This document shows positions 6,032 to 13,425 of a DNA stretch of 13,425 nucleotides, in pieces. Position 1 is the first letter of the stretch. Every line of letters starts with the position of its first letter. Location of the stretch: positions 933,838 through 947,262 of the forward strand of contig NZ_LT985324.1 in the NCBI RefSeq assembly GCF_900290275.1, written 5' to 3'. Under the pieces are notes generated by a model, which was not told the DNA's origin, made no database searches, and saw only the letters and a program-made list of their open reading frames with translations. Made by a program: the position numbers and the translations under genes. This DNA comes from Prevotella merdae. Its GTDB lineage: Bacteria; Bacteroidota; Bacteroidia; Bacteroidales; Bacteroidaceae.

Positions 6032-8587
6032 TTAGTCAAGCCACTTAACGTAGCAGAAGTCCTCACGATAAACGAGGTTCTCGTTCTTCGGGTACATACG
6101 AACGCAGCTCTTGAATGAACCTGCAACGTCTGGCTCGAATGTAGCCTCGAATGTGTAGTTGTTGCCCTCGTGAGCCACAACCTCAAAATCACGCTTAGAG
6201 AAGATGTGCTCCTCGCCGTCCTTGCCAGTCTTGATTGATACAAGCTCCAGACCGATTGCGTCGTTCAGGCCCTGCTCGTCGATAACGTAGCGCAGAGTGT
6301 ACTTCTTGCCAGTCTCGGCACTATAGAGCATAGAGTCGTCCTTGCTAACCACGCGGATAGAGTCCCAACGCTGAGCAACAGTCTCCTTCCAAGCAGCAAG
6401 CTCCTTGGCTAGGCGGTTGTTGTTGGCAGCAAGCTTCTTGAAGTTGGCAGCCTGCTTGATGTAGAACTTGTCATAGTAGTCGTCAAGCTGACGCTTCATT
6501 GTATAGTGAGGAGCGATAGTTGCGATAGAGCTCTTGATAGTCTTGATCCAACCCTCGCTATAGCCCTGCTCGTTACGGTTGTAGAAGAGTGGCAAAATCT
6601 CGTTCTCGAGGAGATAGTAGATTGTTGCTGCGTCAAGCTGATCCTGGTAACCCTGGTTCTGGTATGTGCGCTCCTGCTTAAGAGCCCAACCAGCACCCTC
6701 GCGGTAACCCTCAACCCACCAGCCGTCGAGTACAGAGAGGTTTACAACACCATTCATCTCTGCCTTCTCGCCTGATGTACCCGAAGCCTCGAGAGGACGT
6801 GTAGGAGTATTCATCCAGATATCAACACCTGAAACAAGGCGACGTGCAAGCTCCATATCGTAGTCCTCGAGGAAGATGATCTTGCCGAGGAACTCAGGAC
6901 GCTGGCTTATCTCGAAGATGCGCTTGATCAAGCCCTGACCAGCACCATCAGCTGGGTGAGCCTTACCAGAGAAGATGAACTTAACTGGACGCTCTGGGTT
7001 GTTAACGATCTTAGAAAGACGCTCCAAGTCGGTAAAGAGCAAGTGAGCACGCTTGTAAGTAGCGAAACGACGGCAGAAGCCAATGTAGAGAGCGTTAGGA
7101 GTAATGCTCTCGAGAAGGGCAACTACACGTGAAGGATCGCCCTGGTTCTTAAGCCATGTAGCGGCAAACTTCTCGCGAATATAGTCAACGAGCTTCTTCT
7201 TAAGAGCCATACGTGTCTCCCAGATTTCTGCATCGGGTACATTATAGATAGCGTGCCAGAGGCTTTCGTTGCTCTGATCATAGATGTAGTTCTTGTCGAA
7301 ATACTTGGCGTAAACCTTGCGCCACTCTGTAGCTGTCCATGTTGGGAAGTGAACACCATTGGTTACGTAGCCTACGTGGCTCTCCTCAGGATAGTAGCCC
7401 TTCCAGATAGGAGCAAACATGCGCTGGCTTACCCAACCGTGAAGCTTACTTACGCCGTTAACCTCCTGGCAAGTGTTGCAAGCGAAGGTTGACATGCAGA
7501 AGCGCTCTGAGTGGTCGTCAGGATTAGTACGGCCCATACCGATGAACTCGTCCCAAGAGATGCCGAGCATCTGAGGATAACCGCCCATGTACTTGCCGAA
7601 GAGCGACTCGTCGAAGTAGTCGTGACCAGCAGGTACTGGTGTGTGAACTGTATAAAGTGAAGAAGCGCGAACGAGCTCAAGAGCCTCGTTGAACGACATT
7701 CCCTCATGGATATAGTCGATAAGACGCTGGAGGTTGCAGAGAGCTGCATGACCCTCGTTGCAATGGTAGATGTCCTTCTTGATGCCGAGCTTCTTAAGTG
7801 TGAGTATACCACCGATACCAAGGAGAATCTCCTGCTTCAAGCGGTTCTCGTTGTCGCCACCATAGAGGGCGTGTGTGATTGGGCGGTCGAACTCAGAGTT
7901 CATCTCATTGTCGGTATCGAGCAAGTAGAGCTTGATACGACCTACGTTCATTACCCATACATAAGCGTGAACTTGATAGTTCATGTAAGGAACGTCAACT
8001 ACCAATGGCTGGCCGTTCTCGTCGAGAACGCGCTCTACTGGGAGAGAGTTGAAGTTCTGTGCGTCATACTGGGCAATCTGCTGACCGTCCATTGACAGAG
8101 TCTGCTTGAAGTAACCATAGCGATAGAGGAAACCTACACCACACATGTTTACGTTAGAGTCAGAAGCCTCCTTCATGTAGTCGCCAGCAAGCATACCAAG
8201 ACCACCTGAGTAGATCTTAACCACCTGGTTGATACCATACTCCATACAGAAGTAAGCTACCGAAGGACGGTTTGCGTCAGGAGCAACGTCCATGTACTCG
8301 CGGAACTTCTTGTATACAGCCTTAACGCGCTCCATTATAGCCTTATCCTTAACGATAGCCTCCTTGCGCTCGTAGCTCAAGCGGTCGAGAAGCATAACTG
8401 GGTTATGGCCCACCTCCTCATAGAGGTCTTTGTCGAGGCTCTTCCACATGTCGCGGGCCTCATAGTTCCATGCCCACCACATGTTGTGAGCGATCTCGTC
8501 AAGACATTTAAGCTCTGCAGGAAGGGTTGACTTTACTGTAACTTCCTTCCACTGGGGAGCGTTAGTGTAATCTGCTTTAATTTTCAT
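6032..8587 (-). CDS. glgP: Alpha-glucan (glycogen) phosphorylase, GT35, DUF3417 type
   Basis: The enzyme removes terminal glucose from alpha-1,4-glucan with phosphate, giving glucose-1-phosphate, with PLP as cofactor, in the cytoplasm. The 851-residue protein belongs to the shorter-motif phosphorylase subfamily: an N-terminal DUF3417-like region (about 14-110, with '[16 protein letters not shown]') precedes the catalytic part. Visible motifs are [18 protein letters not shown] (126-143), YHCNEGHAA (274-282), [11 protein letters not shown] (407-417), [16 protein letters not shown] (503-518), [13 protein letters not shown] (539-551) and the PLP site [16 protein letters not shown] (598-613), in which Lys608 should form the Schiff base. 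An extra C-terminal beta-rich region (about 735-851) resembles a carbohydrate-binding or structural domain. It starts 40 bases after the glycogen synthase gene and shares its promoter. The symbol glgP is used for function; the protein is not closely related to Escherichia coli GlgP. Confidence 0.93.
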   Translation of the reverse strand: MKIKADYTNAPQWKEVTVKSTLPAELKCLDEIAHNMWWAWNYEARDMWKSLDKDLYEEVGHNPVMLLDRLSYERKEAIVKDKAIMERVKAVYKKFREYMDVAPDANRPSVAYFCMEYGINQVVKIYSGGLGMLAGDYMKEASDSNVNMCGVGFLYRYGYFKQTLSMDGQQIAQYDAQNFNSLPVERVLDENGQPLVVDVPYMNYQVHAYVWVMNVGRIKLYLLDTDNEMNSEFDRPITHALYGGDNENRLKQEILLGIGGILTLKKLGIKKDIYHCNEGHAALCNLQRLIDYIHEGMSFNEALELVRASSLYTVHTPVPAGHDYFDESLFGKYMGGYPQMLGISWDEFIGMGRTNPDDHSERFCMSTFACNTCQEVNGVSKLHGWVSQRMFAPIWKGYYPEESHVGYVTNGVHFPTWTATEWRKVYAKYFDKNYIYDQSNESLWHAIYNVPDAEIWETRMALKKKLVDYIREKFAATWLKNQGDPSRVVALLESITPNALYIGFCRRFATYKRAHLLFTDLERLSKIVNNPERPVKFIFSGKAHPADGAGQGLIKRIFEISQRPEFLGKIIFLEDYDMELARRLVSGVDIWMNTPTRPLEASGTSGEKAEMNGVVNLSVLDGWWVEGYREGAGWALKQERTYQNQGYQDQLDAATIYYLLENEILPLFYNRNEQGYSEGWIKTIKSSIATIAPHYTMKRQLDDYYDKFYIKQAANFKKLAANNNRLAKELAAWKETVAQRWDSIRVVSKDDSMLYSAETGKKYTLRYVIDEQGLNDAIGLELVSIKTGKDGEEHIFSKRDFEVVAHEGNNYTFEATFEPDVAGSFKSCVRMYPKNENLVYREDFCYVKWLD

Positions 8588-8627
8588 AGATTCTTGTATT
8601 TAATAATTTGATATTGTCGTTTTATAT

Positions 8628-10310
8628 TTATTTCTCTTTTCTTGCTTCGGCCTTGCGCAAAGCAAAGTCGTAAGCGTTGTAGTAATACTCGATGAAGTGG
8701 GTCCACAGAGCCTTCTGCGAGAGGGCGCGTGCGTTGTTGCGCATGCGTGTCTGCTTGTTCTTTGTGGCGTTGGCATACTTGATTACGGTCTGCTTGATGT
8801 CGTCGGCCACCTCGTTGTAGTTGTAGTCGGTACGATGTACCACCTCTACGCCATTGTCTATTGTCGACTTGCCTCCACATTCCGAGTTTGCCCACAAGCC
8901 AAAACCAGCAAGGTCGGTTGTGATGCAAGGCACCTTGAATGCTACAGCCTCAAGCGGGGTGTATCCCCAAGGCTCATAGTAGGAAGGATAGACACAAAGG
9001 TCGTTGCCCAGGATTACATCGAAGTAGGATAGGTTCACTATGCCGTCGTCGCCAGTAAGATAGCAAGGTATGAATACAATCTTCACCTTCTCGCCCTTCT
9101 GGTTGCGCATTCCCAGCCAGCTCATCATGCCCAGAGCACGGTCGTTCTGCTGCTCGTTGAGCCAATGTGTTATTACTGGAGTATCGAGAGGCGTGTCAAA
9201 CTTCTCGCCCTGAGCCATCTTCTGCAGACGCTCGGCAAGGTCGTCACGCTTGCAGTTTACCCAAGCCGGAACCTCGATAAATGCAACAACCTCCTTATCG
9301 AGCTCGTTGGCAGAAAGGCGCAAGCGGTTTACAGCCTCGATAAATACGTCGATGCCCTTGTTACGCCACTCGTAGCGTCCACTTGTCGATATAATTACAG
9401 CATCGTCGCTCACCTCGTCGCCAGTCAAGGCACGTGTTATGTCGAGCAAGCGCTTGCGTGCAACCTGGCGCTTATGGTCAAACTCCTTGCCTTGTGGCAC
9501 AAAGTCGTCCTCGAATCCGTTAGGCAGAACCACGTCTACTGGTTTGTCCAGCAGCTCGGCACACTCGCGTGCCGTAATCTCGCTAACGGTTGTAAAGCAG
9601 TCTACATGTGCGGCAGTCTGCTTCTCAATAGACTGCTTGCTCTGCATGTTCAGCTCGTCGGCCATCTGGTCGCCATTATAAGCCTCGAGATATTCGTACA
9701 GAGGCTTGTTGTTGCCGGCAATACTTCTGCCTATGCTTGTGGCATGGGTTGTGAATATTGTAGCAATCTGCGGCAAGCGGTCGTTTATATATAGAGCCCC
9801 AAGTCCGGTCATCCACTCGTTGGCGTGATAAACGGTCTTGTTGGCACGTTTCTTCTTGCTTATAAAGTAGTTGTAGTAGCTTTCCACAACAAGGGCTGCT
9901 GCATACGAGAACATCGAAGCCTCATCGTAGTCGCCGTAAGCGTGAAGGCTGTCTACATTATACTTGTTCCACATGTCAGCATAAATCTCGTTCTTCTTCT
10001 CGAAGAAAGGCTTGAAGTCTACCAAAATAGCTACGGGTTTGCCCGGAATGGTCCAACGGCCCACCTTAACGTTAAGGCCTTCTGTAGCTGCTTGCTTTTT
10101 CCAAGCCTGCAGCAGTTTAGTATCTTCTTCGATATAAGGACATTCATTTTCGCCCCAGCAATCGGGACCTATAAATACAAGGTTGTCGCCAAGCTTCTCC
10201 TTAAGGGTCTTCGCTCTTGTAGATAGTACGGCATAAATGCCACCAACCTTGTTGCAAACTTCCCAACTCGACTCAAAAATGTAGTCTGGAAATAGTCTAT
10301 CTTTTTTCAT
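8628..10310 (-). CDS. Glycogen synthase, GT3 (eukaryote-like) family
   Basis: The enzyme extends alpha-1,4-glucan from a sugar nucleotide. The 560-residue protein has two Rossmann domains of GT-B type. FESSWEVCNKVGGIYAVLST (12-31) holds the N-terminal KVGG substrate loop; 'YHANEWMTGLGALYI' (161-175) and 'TTHATSIGRSIAG' (187-199) follow. In the C-terminal half, GRYEWRNKGIDVFIEAV (311-327) and YPSYYEPWGYTPLEAVAF (441-458) are almost those of yeast and animal glycogen synthases, with Glu446 and Glu454 as the EX7E pair. It therefore belongs to GT3, not to the ADP-glucose GT5 GlgA of most bacteria; GT3 members in Bacteroidota are known. The long regulatory tails of the eukaryotic enzymes are missing, so control by phosphorylation is unlikely. 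It is the first gene of an operon with the phosphorylase. The donor (UDP- or ADP-glucose) cannot be told from sequence. Confidence 0.93.
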   Translation of the reverse strand: MKKDRLFPDYIFESSWEVCNKVGGIYAVLSTRAKTLKEKLGDNLVFIGPDCWGENECPYIEEDTKLLQAWKKQAATEGLNVKVGRWTIPGKPVAILVDFKPFFEKKNEIYADMWNKYNVDSLHAYGDYDEASMFSYAAALVVESYYNYFISKKKRANKTVYHANEWMTGLGALYINDRLPQIATIFTTHATSIGRSIAGNNKPLYEYLEAYNGDQMADELNMQSKQSIEKQTAAHVDCFTTVSEITARECAELLDKPVDVVLPNGFEDDFVPQGKEFDHKRQVARKRLLDITRALTGDEVSDDAVIISTSGRYEWRNKGIDVFIEAVNRLRLSANELDKEVVAFIEVPAWVNCKRDDLAERLQKMAQGEKFDTPLDTPVITHWLNEQQNDRALGMMSWLGMRNQKGEKVKIVFIPCYLTGDDGIVNLSYFDVILGNDLCVYPSYYEPWGYTPLEAVAFKVPCITTDLAGFGLWANSECGGKSTIDNGVEVVHRTDYNYNEVADDIKQTVIKYANATKNKQTRMRNNARALSQKALWTHFIEYYYNAYDFALRKAEARKEK

Positions 10311-10397
10311 AAAGAAGTTAAATAATCAATTGCATAGATTTATTCATAAACACGCCTGAAGCCTTAACTCCAGCGGTTTTTCTTTGTCTAATCGTTG

Positions 10398-10405
10398 CAA
10401 ATATA
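10398..10405 (-). promoter_or_regulatory. -7 promoter box of the glycogen operon
   Basis: The minus strand reads TATATTTG, an exact TAnnTTTG match, about 90 bases upstream of the synthase ATG. The -33 region is only T-rich. The predicted leader of about 80 bases can form a small stem (CTGGAG/CTTCAG, 10373-10356). Confidence 0.6.
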
Positions 10406-10412
10406 GTATTTT

Positions 10413-10444
10413 AAATGATAAAAAACGATTATTCTCTATCATTT
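10413..10444. repeat. 8-bp inverted repeat between divergent promoters, candidate operator
   Basis: AAATGATA (10413-10420) and TATCATTT (10437-10444) are exact reverse complements 16 bases apart. They lie over the -33 region of the glycogen promoter and upstream of the divergent promoter. Size and place fit a dimer-binding operator; no regulator is known from the window. Confidence 0.4.
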
Positions 10445-10480
10445 TTTCAGTTTTAGTGTCTATTCTTGATGTAAATTCGT

Positions 10481-10488
10481 TACATTTG
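10481..10488 (+). promoter_or_regulatory. -7 promoter box of the secreted-protein gene
   Basis: TACATTTG matches TAnnTTTG exactly, about 80 bases ahead of the ATG at 10570. No clear TTTG is found at the -33 distance. Confidence 0.55.
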
Positions 10489-10569
10489 CAGAAAAATAAG
10501 CAAAATACACGTTTTTCTATCGACAATATGCAAGAAAATAAATAAATAACCATTAAATATTAGTATTAT

Positions 10570-11028
10570 ATGAGAAGATTTTTTTTTGCAATCATCTGCG
10601 TTGCCATTTCGATTGTGGCTTTTGCCCAAGACGCCAAGTCTGCAGCCGCCAAGCCATTCCATACCTATATATATAATAAGGAGTATATGGTTTATCTTGA
10701 CATCAACCTGTACGACAACGATATTAAAGTGCCTGGTCAGGACATTTTCGGCAACGTGCCGGGATATTTTGGGGCAAGCCGCGATTCGCGCAAGTGGCTC
10801 ATTACATCGGCCAAGCTCGACGGAACCAACAAGGCCAAGCTCGACATAATAAACGATTATGGATCGGAGGACCTTACAGCCACGCTTACCTACGACCCTA
10901 AGCAGAATACCTACACCTTGCGACAGACTGGTGGCAGCCGACTGAAAATCGTGGTTAGCCGTAAATGGGTAAAGATTCCAACCGAAATAACTCTCGTTCC
11001 GCACGAGCGTGTGGCTGACATGTGGTAA
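10570..11028 (+). CDS. Small secreted protein of unknown function
   Basis: The 152-residue product starts MRRFFFAIICVAISIVAFAQ, a Sec signal peptide probably cleaved after residue 19 or 20, and has no lipobox Cys, so it should be periplasmic or exported. The mature part, about 130 residues, alternates hydrophobic and polar residues as in a beta-sandwich. Recognisable stretches are 'YIYNKEYMVYLDINLYDNDIKVPGQDIFG' (split; about 34-62), 'RKWLITSAKLDGTNKAKLDI' (74-93), 'NDYGSEDLTATLTY' (95-108) and 'SRKWVKIPTEITLVP' (130-144). I do not recognise a named domain; similar small proteins appear in Prevotella-type genomes as hypothetical. It is divergent from the glycogen operon and is followed after 108 bases by pyk, which has its own promoter. 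No catalytic motif is seen. The plain signal peptide, intact frame and good promoter make it a real gene. Confidence 0.85.
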   Translation: MRRFFFAIICVAISIVAFAQDAKSAAAKPFHTYIYNKEYMVYLDINLYDNDIKVPGQDIFGNVPGYFGASRDSRKWLITSAKLDGTNKAKLDIINDYGSEDLTATLTYDPKQNTYTLRQTGGSRLKIVVSRKWVKIPTEITLVPHERVADMW

Positions 11029-11088
11029 TTAATTACATCTTTAATAATATTTTTATATTTAGTAGATAATTATGTGCCCATTTTTGAT

Positions 11089-11096
11089 TATCTTTG
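11089..11096 (+). promoter_or_regulatory. -7 promoter box of pyk
   Basis: TATCTTTG matches TAnnTTTG exactly, 40 bases before the pyk ATG. It is flanked by two direct copies of AGATAATTA (11064-11072 and 11099-11107), which may be a regulator site or chance in AT-rich DNA. Confidence 0.6.
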
Positions 11097-11136
11097 CAGA
11101 TAATTAGAAAAAACACATAATATATATTTTTTTACA

Positions 11137-12588
11137 ATGAAACAGACAAAGATTGTTGCATCCATTAGTGACCGCCGTTGTGATGTCGATTTTATCCGCA
11201 AGCTCTTCTTTGCAGGCATGAACGTAGTGCGTATGAATACAGCACATGCCACACCAGACGGAATACGCACAATTGTGCGTAACGTACGTACTGTATCTCC
11301 ACACATAGCCCTTATGATTGACACTAAAGGTCCTGAGGTGCGCACAACCGACGTCGAGACTCCTATAGAATATAAGACTGGCGAGATGGTTAAAATTTTC
11401 GGCCGTCCCGAAATGATTACCACACACGATATTGTCAACGTTTCGTACGTAGACTTTGCCAAGGATGTTAAGGTTGGCGACCATGTTCTGTTTGATGACG
11501 GCGAGCTCGACATGCTTGTTGTCGAGAATGTTGGACCTATGCTTGTGGCTCAAGTGCAAAACGATGGCGTGCTTGGCGCCCACAAGAGCGTAAATGTGCC
11601 AGGCGAGCATATTGCCTTGCCGGCTATTACCGAGAAGGACCATCAAAACATTCTGCTTGCCATAGACGAGGATATTGACTTTATAGCCCACTCGTTTGTG
11701 CGTTCGGCCGACGACGTGCTGGCTATTCAGAAGATTCTTGACGAGCACAATAGCGACATCAAGATTATCTCGAAGATTGAGAATCAGGAGGGTGTCGACA
11801 ATATCGACGAGATTATCGACGCTTCGTACGGCATTATGATTGCGCGTGGCGACCTGGGCATCGAGGTGCCTATCGAGCGCATTCCGGGCATCCAGCGCCA
11901 GATTATACGCAAGTGTGTGATGAAGAAGAAGCCTGTGATTGTGGCTACTCAGATGTTGCACACCATGATTAAGAATCCGCGTCCTACACGTGCCGAGGTT
12001 ACCGATATTGCCAACGCCATCTACTCGTACACGGATGCCTTGATGCTTTCGGGCGAGACTGCAAGTGGCAAGTATCCGCTTGAGGCCGTTAAGACTATGG
12101 CTGCCATTGCCGAGCAGGCCGAGAAAGACCGTAATGCGATGGGCGAGTGGGAGGTTCCGCTTAGCGACAATTGCACCCAGCGCGAGTTCCTGGCTCATTC
12201 GGCTATCGACTCTACACGCCGATTGGGTGTGGCTGGCATTATTACCGACTCGCTTACGGGCGAGACTGTTCGCCACTTGGCTGCCTTCCGTGGTCCTAAT
12301 CCGGTTCTGGCCATCTGCTACAAGGAGAAGACTCAACGTTGGCTCAACCTCAGCTATGGCGTTATTCCTATCCATCAGAAGGAGCAGGCTACGGCCGAAT
12401 ACATGTTTACGGCTGCCTTGCGCATGCTTCGCCAAAAGGGCTACATCACGCTCGACGACAAGATTGCTTACCTTAGCGGAAGCTTCGGTTTGGGCAATCC
12501 TACTGGCACAACGTTCCTTGAGATTAACAAGGTGAGCCAGGTATTCGACAAGTCGTACGAGTTCCACTTGCCGCAAAAGAGCGAATAA
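11137..12588 (+). CDS. pyk: Pyruvate kinase
   Basis: The enzyme converts phosphoenolpyruvate and ADP to pyruvate and ATP, the last step of glycolysis. The 483-residue protein has the usual bacterial length and domain order: A domain start (KIVASI, 5-10; NVVRMNTAHA with Arg32 and Asn34), DTKGPEVRT (62-70), B domain (about 71-158), A domain return with IISKIENQEGVDNIDEI (210-226; catalytic Lys213, metal ligand Glu215), GIMIARGDLGIEVP (232-245; Asp239), ATQMLHTMIKNPRPTRAEV (270-288) and DALMLSGETASGKYP (300-314), then the C domain. Glu67 in the GPEVR motif is the residue found in potassium-dependent enzymes, but the potassium-ligand Ser of the common NFSH motif is Ala36 here. It has its own promoter and a strong terminator, so it is probably monocistronic. 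Confidence 0.97.
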   Translation: MKQTKIVASISDRRCDVDFIRKLFFAGMNVVRMNTAHATPDGIRTIVRNVRTVSPHIALMIDTKGPEVRTTDVETPIEYKTGEMVKIFGRPEMITTHDIVNVSYVDFAKDVKVGDHVLFDDGELDMLVVENVGPMLVAQVQNDGVLGAHKSVNVPGEHIALPAITEKDHQNILLAIDEDIDFIAHSFVRSADDVLAIQKILDEHNSDIKIISKIENQEGVDNIDEIIDASYGIMIARGDLGIEVPIERIPGIQRQIIRKCVMKKKPVIVATQMLHTMIKNPRPTRAEVTDIANAIYSYTDALMLSGETASGKYPLEAVKTMAAIAEQAEKDRNAMGEWEVPLSDNCTQREFLAHSAIDSTRRLGVAGIITDSLTGETVRHLAAFRGPNPVLAICYKEKTQRWLNLSYGVIPIHQKEQATAEYMFTAALRMLRQKGYITLDDKIAYLSGSFGLGNPTGTTFLEINKVSQVFDKSYEFHLPQKSE

Positions 12589-12610
12589 TTCTTTATAACA
12601 TACAAAAACA

Positions 12611-12665
12611 AATCGGACCTTCATTCACATCCAACAGGACGTAAATGGAGGTCCGATTCTTTTTT
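12611..12665 (+). terminator. Intrinsic terminator of pyk
   Basis: AATCGGACCTTCATT (12611-12625) pairs along all 15 bases (one U-G) with AATGGAGGTCCGATT (12644-12658), followed by CTTTTTT. It starts 22 bases after the pyk stop codon. Confidence 0.9.
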
Positions 12666-12684
12666 ATCTTTAAATTATAATGAT

Positions 12685-12725
12685 TAATTTGTGGATTAAT
12701 TCATGGATAATTTATGATAATTCGT
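12685..12725. repeat. Degenerate 10-12 bp tandem repeat, four units
   Basis: Four units begin at 12685, 12697, 12708 and 12718: TAATTTGTGGA, TAATTCATGGA, TAATTTATGA and TAATTCGTG. The spacing falls from 12 to 10. I recall similar TAATTCGTG strings in intergenic DNA of Bacteroidales; no function is evident. Confidence 0.6.
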
Positions 12726-12855
12726 GTTCGCTATAACTATGTTCGCTTGTTCTTATGTCTCAACAAAAAGGTTCTTCCGATATTTGGAGTGATACAAACT
12801 GGGGGTTATCGTGGAGGTTGGCATCTTGATATTCATATAATGGACGTATAATTTT

Positions 12856-13166
12856 ACTTGTAGTTCTTTTGTATGTAGTTCCCACAGAATGCACAGACTA
12901 CACAGAAGCCTACGGGATTAAGGTTTTTCGAATTCACAGAATGGCCTACGCTTCGCGATGCAAGAATCCACAGAAATGAATGCTTGCGCTGCTATAGGCA
13001 GCGAACCATGCTTAACCTCGGCGACGCTACACAAACAATCAATTCTGTGCCTTCTGTCGTATGACGCGCAGTGTCTATACGCTCTGTGGATTCCAAAAGT
13101 TTAAGCCCGTAGGCTTCTGTGTGGTCTGTGTATTCTGTGGGAACTACAAGCAAAGGAGATACAAGT
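12856..13166. repeat. 311-bp imperfect palindrome of CACAGA-type motifs
   Basis: The core arms 12874-12916 and 13106-13148 are reverse complements at 41 of 43 positions. Pairing continues outward at lower quality to ACTTGTA (from 12856) and TACAAGT (to 13166), and inward through TTAA and 'AATTCACAGA'/'TCTGTGGATT' segments. The arms contain repeated CACAGA units (left) and TCTGTG units (right). Near the middle a further hairpin CGCTGC/GCAGCG sits around 12988-13004. It encodes no convincing protein and resembles the widespread CACAGA-rich intergenic palindromes of bacteria. It may be a non-autonomous mobile element or a source of a structured RNA. Confidence 0.85.
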
Positions 13167-13269
13167 ACAAGAGCCTCTCCCTGATAAACTGCAATTTACA
13201 CTTCTATCACTCCATTTCTCTGATGAACCTTAATTCTTTGTACCTAAAGATAATGTTAACAATAATCAA

Positions 13270-13307
13270 TTAGGAACACGAAATAATCTCCGAACCGTGA
13301 TTCCTAA
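13270..13307. repeat. Small hairpin sharing a 12-mer with the foldback element
   Basis: TTAGGAACACG (13270-13280) pairs with CGTGATTCCTAA (13296-13307) with one bulged base. Bases 13287-13298 read TCTCCGAACCGT, identical to 4992-5003 in the left arm of the 121-bp foldback element. It is probably a diverged member of the same repeat family. Confidence 0.6.
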
Positions 13308-13326
13308 GCTTCACTTAACTATTGGA

Positions 13327-13358
13327 TTTTTCACTTCTCACTTTTCACTTTTCACTTA
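13327..13358. repeat. 7-bp tandem repeat (TTTCACT), four copies
   Basis: TTTCACT, TCTCACT, TTTCACT and TTTCACT follow one another, with one unit changed. The array overlaps the stop codon of the minus-strand gene entering from the right, so slippage here could change the C-terminus of that protein. Confidence 0.7.
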
Positions 13359-13425
13359 GCTTCTCTATCCCCAGTTTCTCCTCATCGTCCTTCTTGTCCA
13401 CAACCAGACTGTCACCAGGTTCGAT
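13345..13425 (-). CDS. C-terminal end of an unidentified protein
   Basis: The minus strand from the right edge reads 26 codons, IEPGDSLVVDKKDDEEKLGI followed by EKLSEK and a TGA at 13347-13345. The acidic/lysine-rich tail after a beta-strand-like 'GDSLVVD' is plausible for the end of a cytoplasmic protein. The last three codons and the stop are formed by the 7-bp repeat. I cannot name the family from so little; the call rests on the absence of stops and a protein-like composition, so it is tentative. Confidence 0.45.
   Translation of the reverse strand: MEPGDSLVVDKKDDEEKLGIEKLSEK

Larger units (their letters stand above)
12666..13344. other. Repeat-rich non-coding region after pyk
   Basis: About 680 bases without a convincing gene. 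The only open frame of note (13061-13273, plus) lies partly inside the right arm of the long inverted repeat and resembles no protein I know. The region holds the tandem repeat, the long palindrome, the hairpin and the 7-bp repeat listed separately. In 12726-12855 I see nothing. Confidence 0.6.

Noticed and set aside
9165..9794. A 209-codon plus-strand frame opposite the glycogen synthase gene.
   Set aside because: It is antisense to conserved GT3 motifs and has no promoter or domain of its own.
11104..12624. A 506-codon open frame on the minus strand, longer than pyk itself.
   Set aside because: It lies wholly antisense to pyk, whose plus-strand product has every catalytic motif of pyruvate kinase. 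The antisense product has no recognisable domain and arises from the codon bias of pyk.
13061..13273. A 70-codon plus-strand frame after pyk.
   Set aside because: Much of it is the right arm of the long inverted repeat, and it has no start context or family resemblance.

Overview
The window reads as a Bacteroidales chromosome, most likely a Prevotella/Bacteroides-type organism. Several promoters match the Bacteroidota form (TAnnTTTG at -7, sometimes TTTG near -33), Shine-Dalgarno sites are mostly absent, and the protein families (fimbrillin/Mfa-like lipoproteins, DUF3575, membrane-anchored AraC regulators, the GT3 glycogen synthase plus DUF3417-type phosphorylase pair) are typical of that order. 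The genus is inference, since no rRNA or tRNA gene is present.

Region 1 (1-4013, all minus strand) is a fimbria-like surface operon with its regulators. In transcription order it holds a small XRE-type HTH protein, a seven-helix membrane AraC regulator, a DUF3575 outer-membrane-type protein with a long charged helical linker, a FimB/Mfa2-family lipoprotein, and the start of a fimbrillin-like lipoprotein that runs off the left edge. Between the AraC gene and the structural genes lie four direct repeats, a well-formed Bacteroidota promoter, and a perfect 15-bp inverted repeat that overlaps that promoter. This looks like a self-contained switchable cassette.

Region 2 (4014-5111) has no intact gene. 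It holds a broken transposase-like fragment, two hairpins, a 22-bp tandem repeat array and a 121-bp foldback element with 26-bp perfect inverted arms. This is probably a boundary between accessory and core DNA.

Region 3 (5112-12665) is core metabolism. kdsB (CMP-Kdo synthesis for LPS) is on the minus strand, followed leftward by nothing but the foldback element. A glycogen operon, also minus, contains a eukaryote-like GT3 glycogen synthase followed by a GT35 alpha-glucan phosphorylase and an intrinsic terminator. Divergent from it on the plus strand is a small secreted protein of unknown function, then pyruvate kinase with its own promoter and terminator. Glycogen synthesis, its phosphorolysis and the last step of glycolysis are therefore neighbours.

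Region 4 (12666-13425) is mostly non-coding and repeat-rich. It has a degenerate 10-12 bp tandem repeat, a 311-bp imperfect palindrome built of CACAGA-type motifs with a nearly identical 43-bp core arm, a small hairpin sharing an exact 12-mer with the foldback element of region 2, a 7-bp tandem repeat, and the last 26 codons of a minus-strand gene that enters from the right edge.
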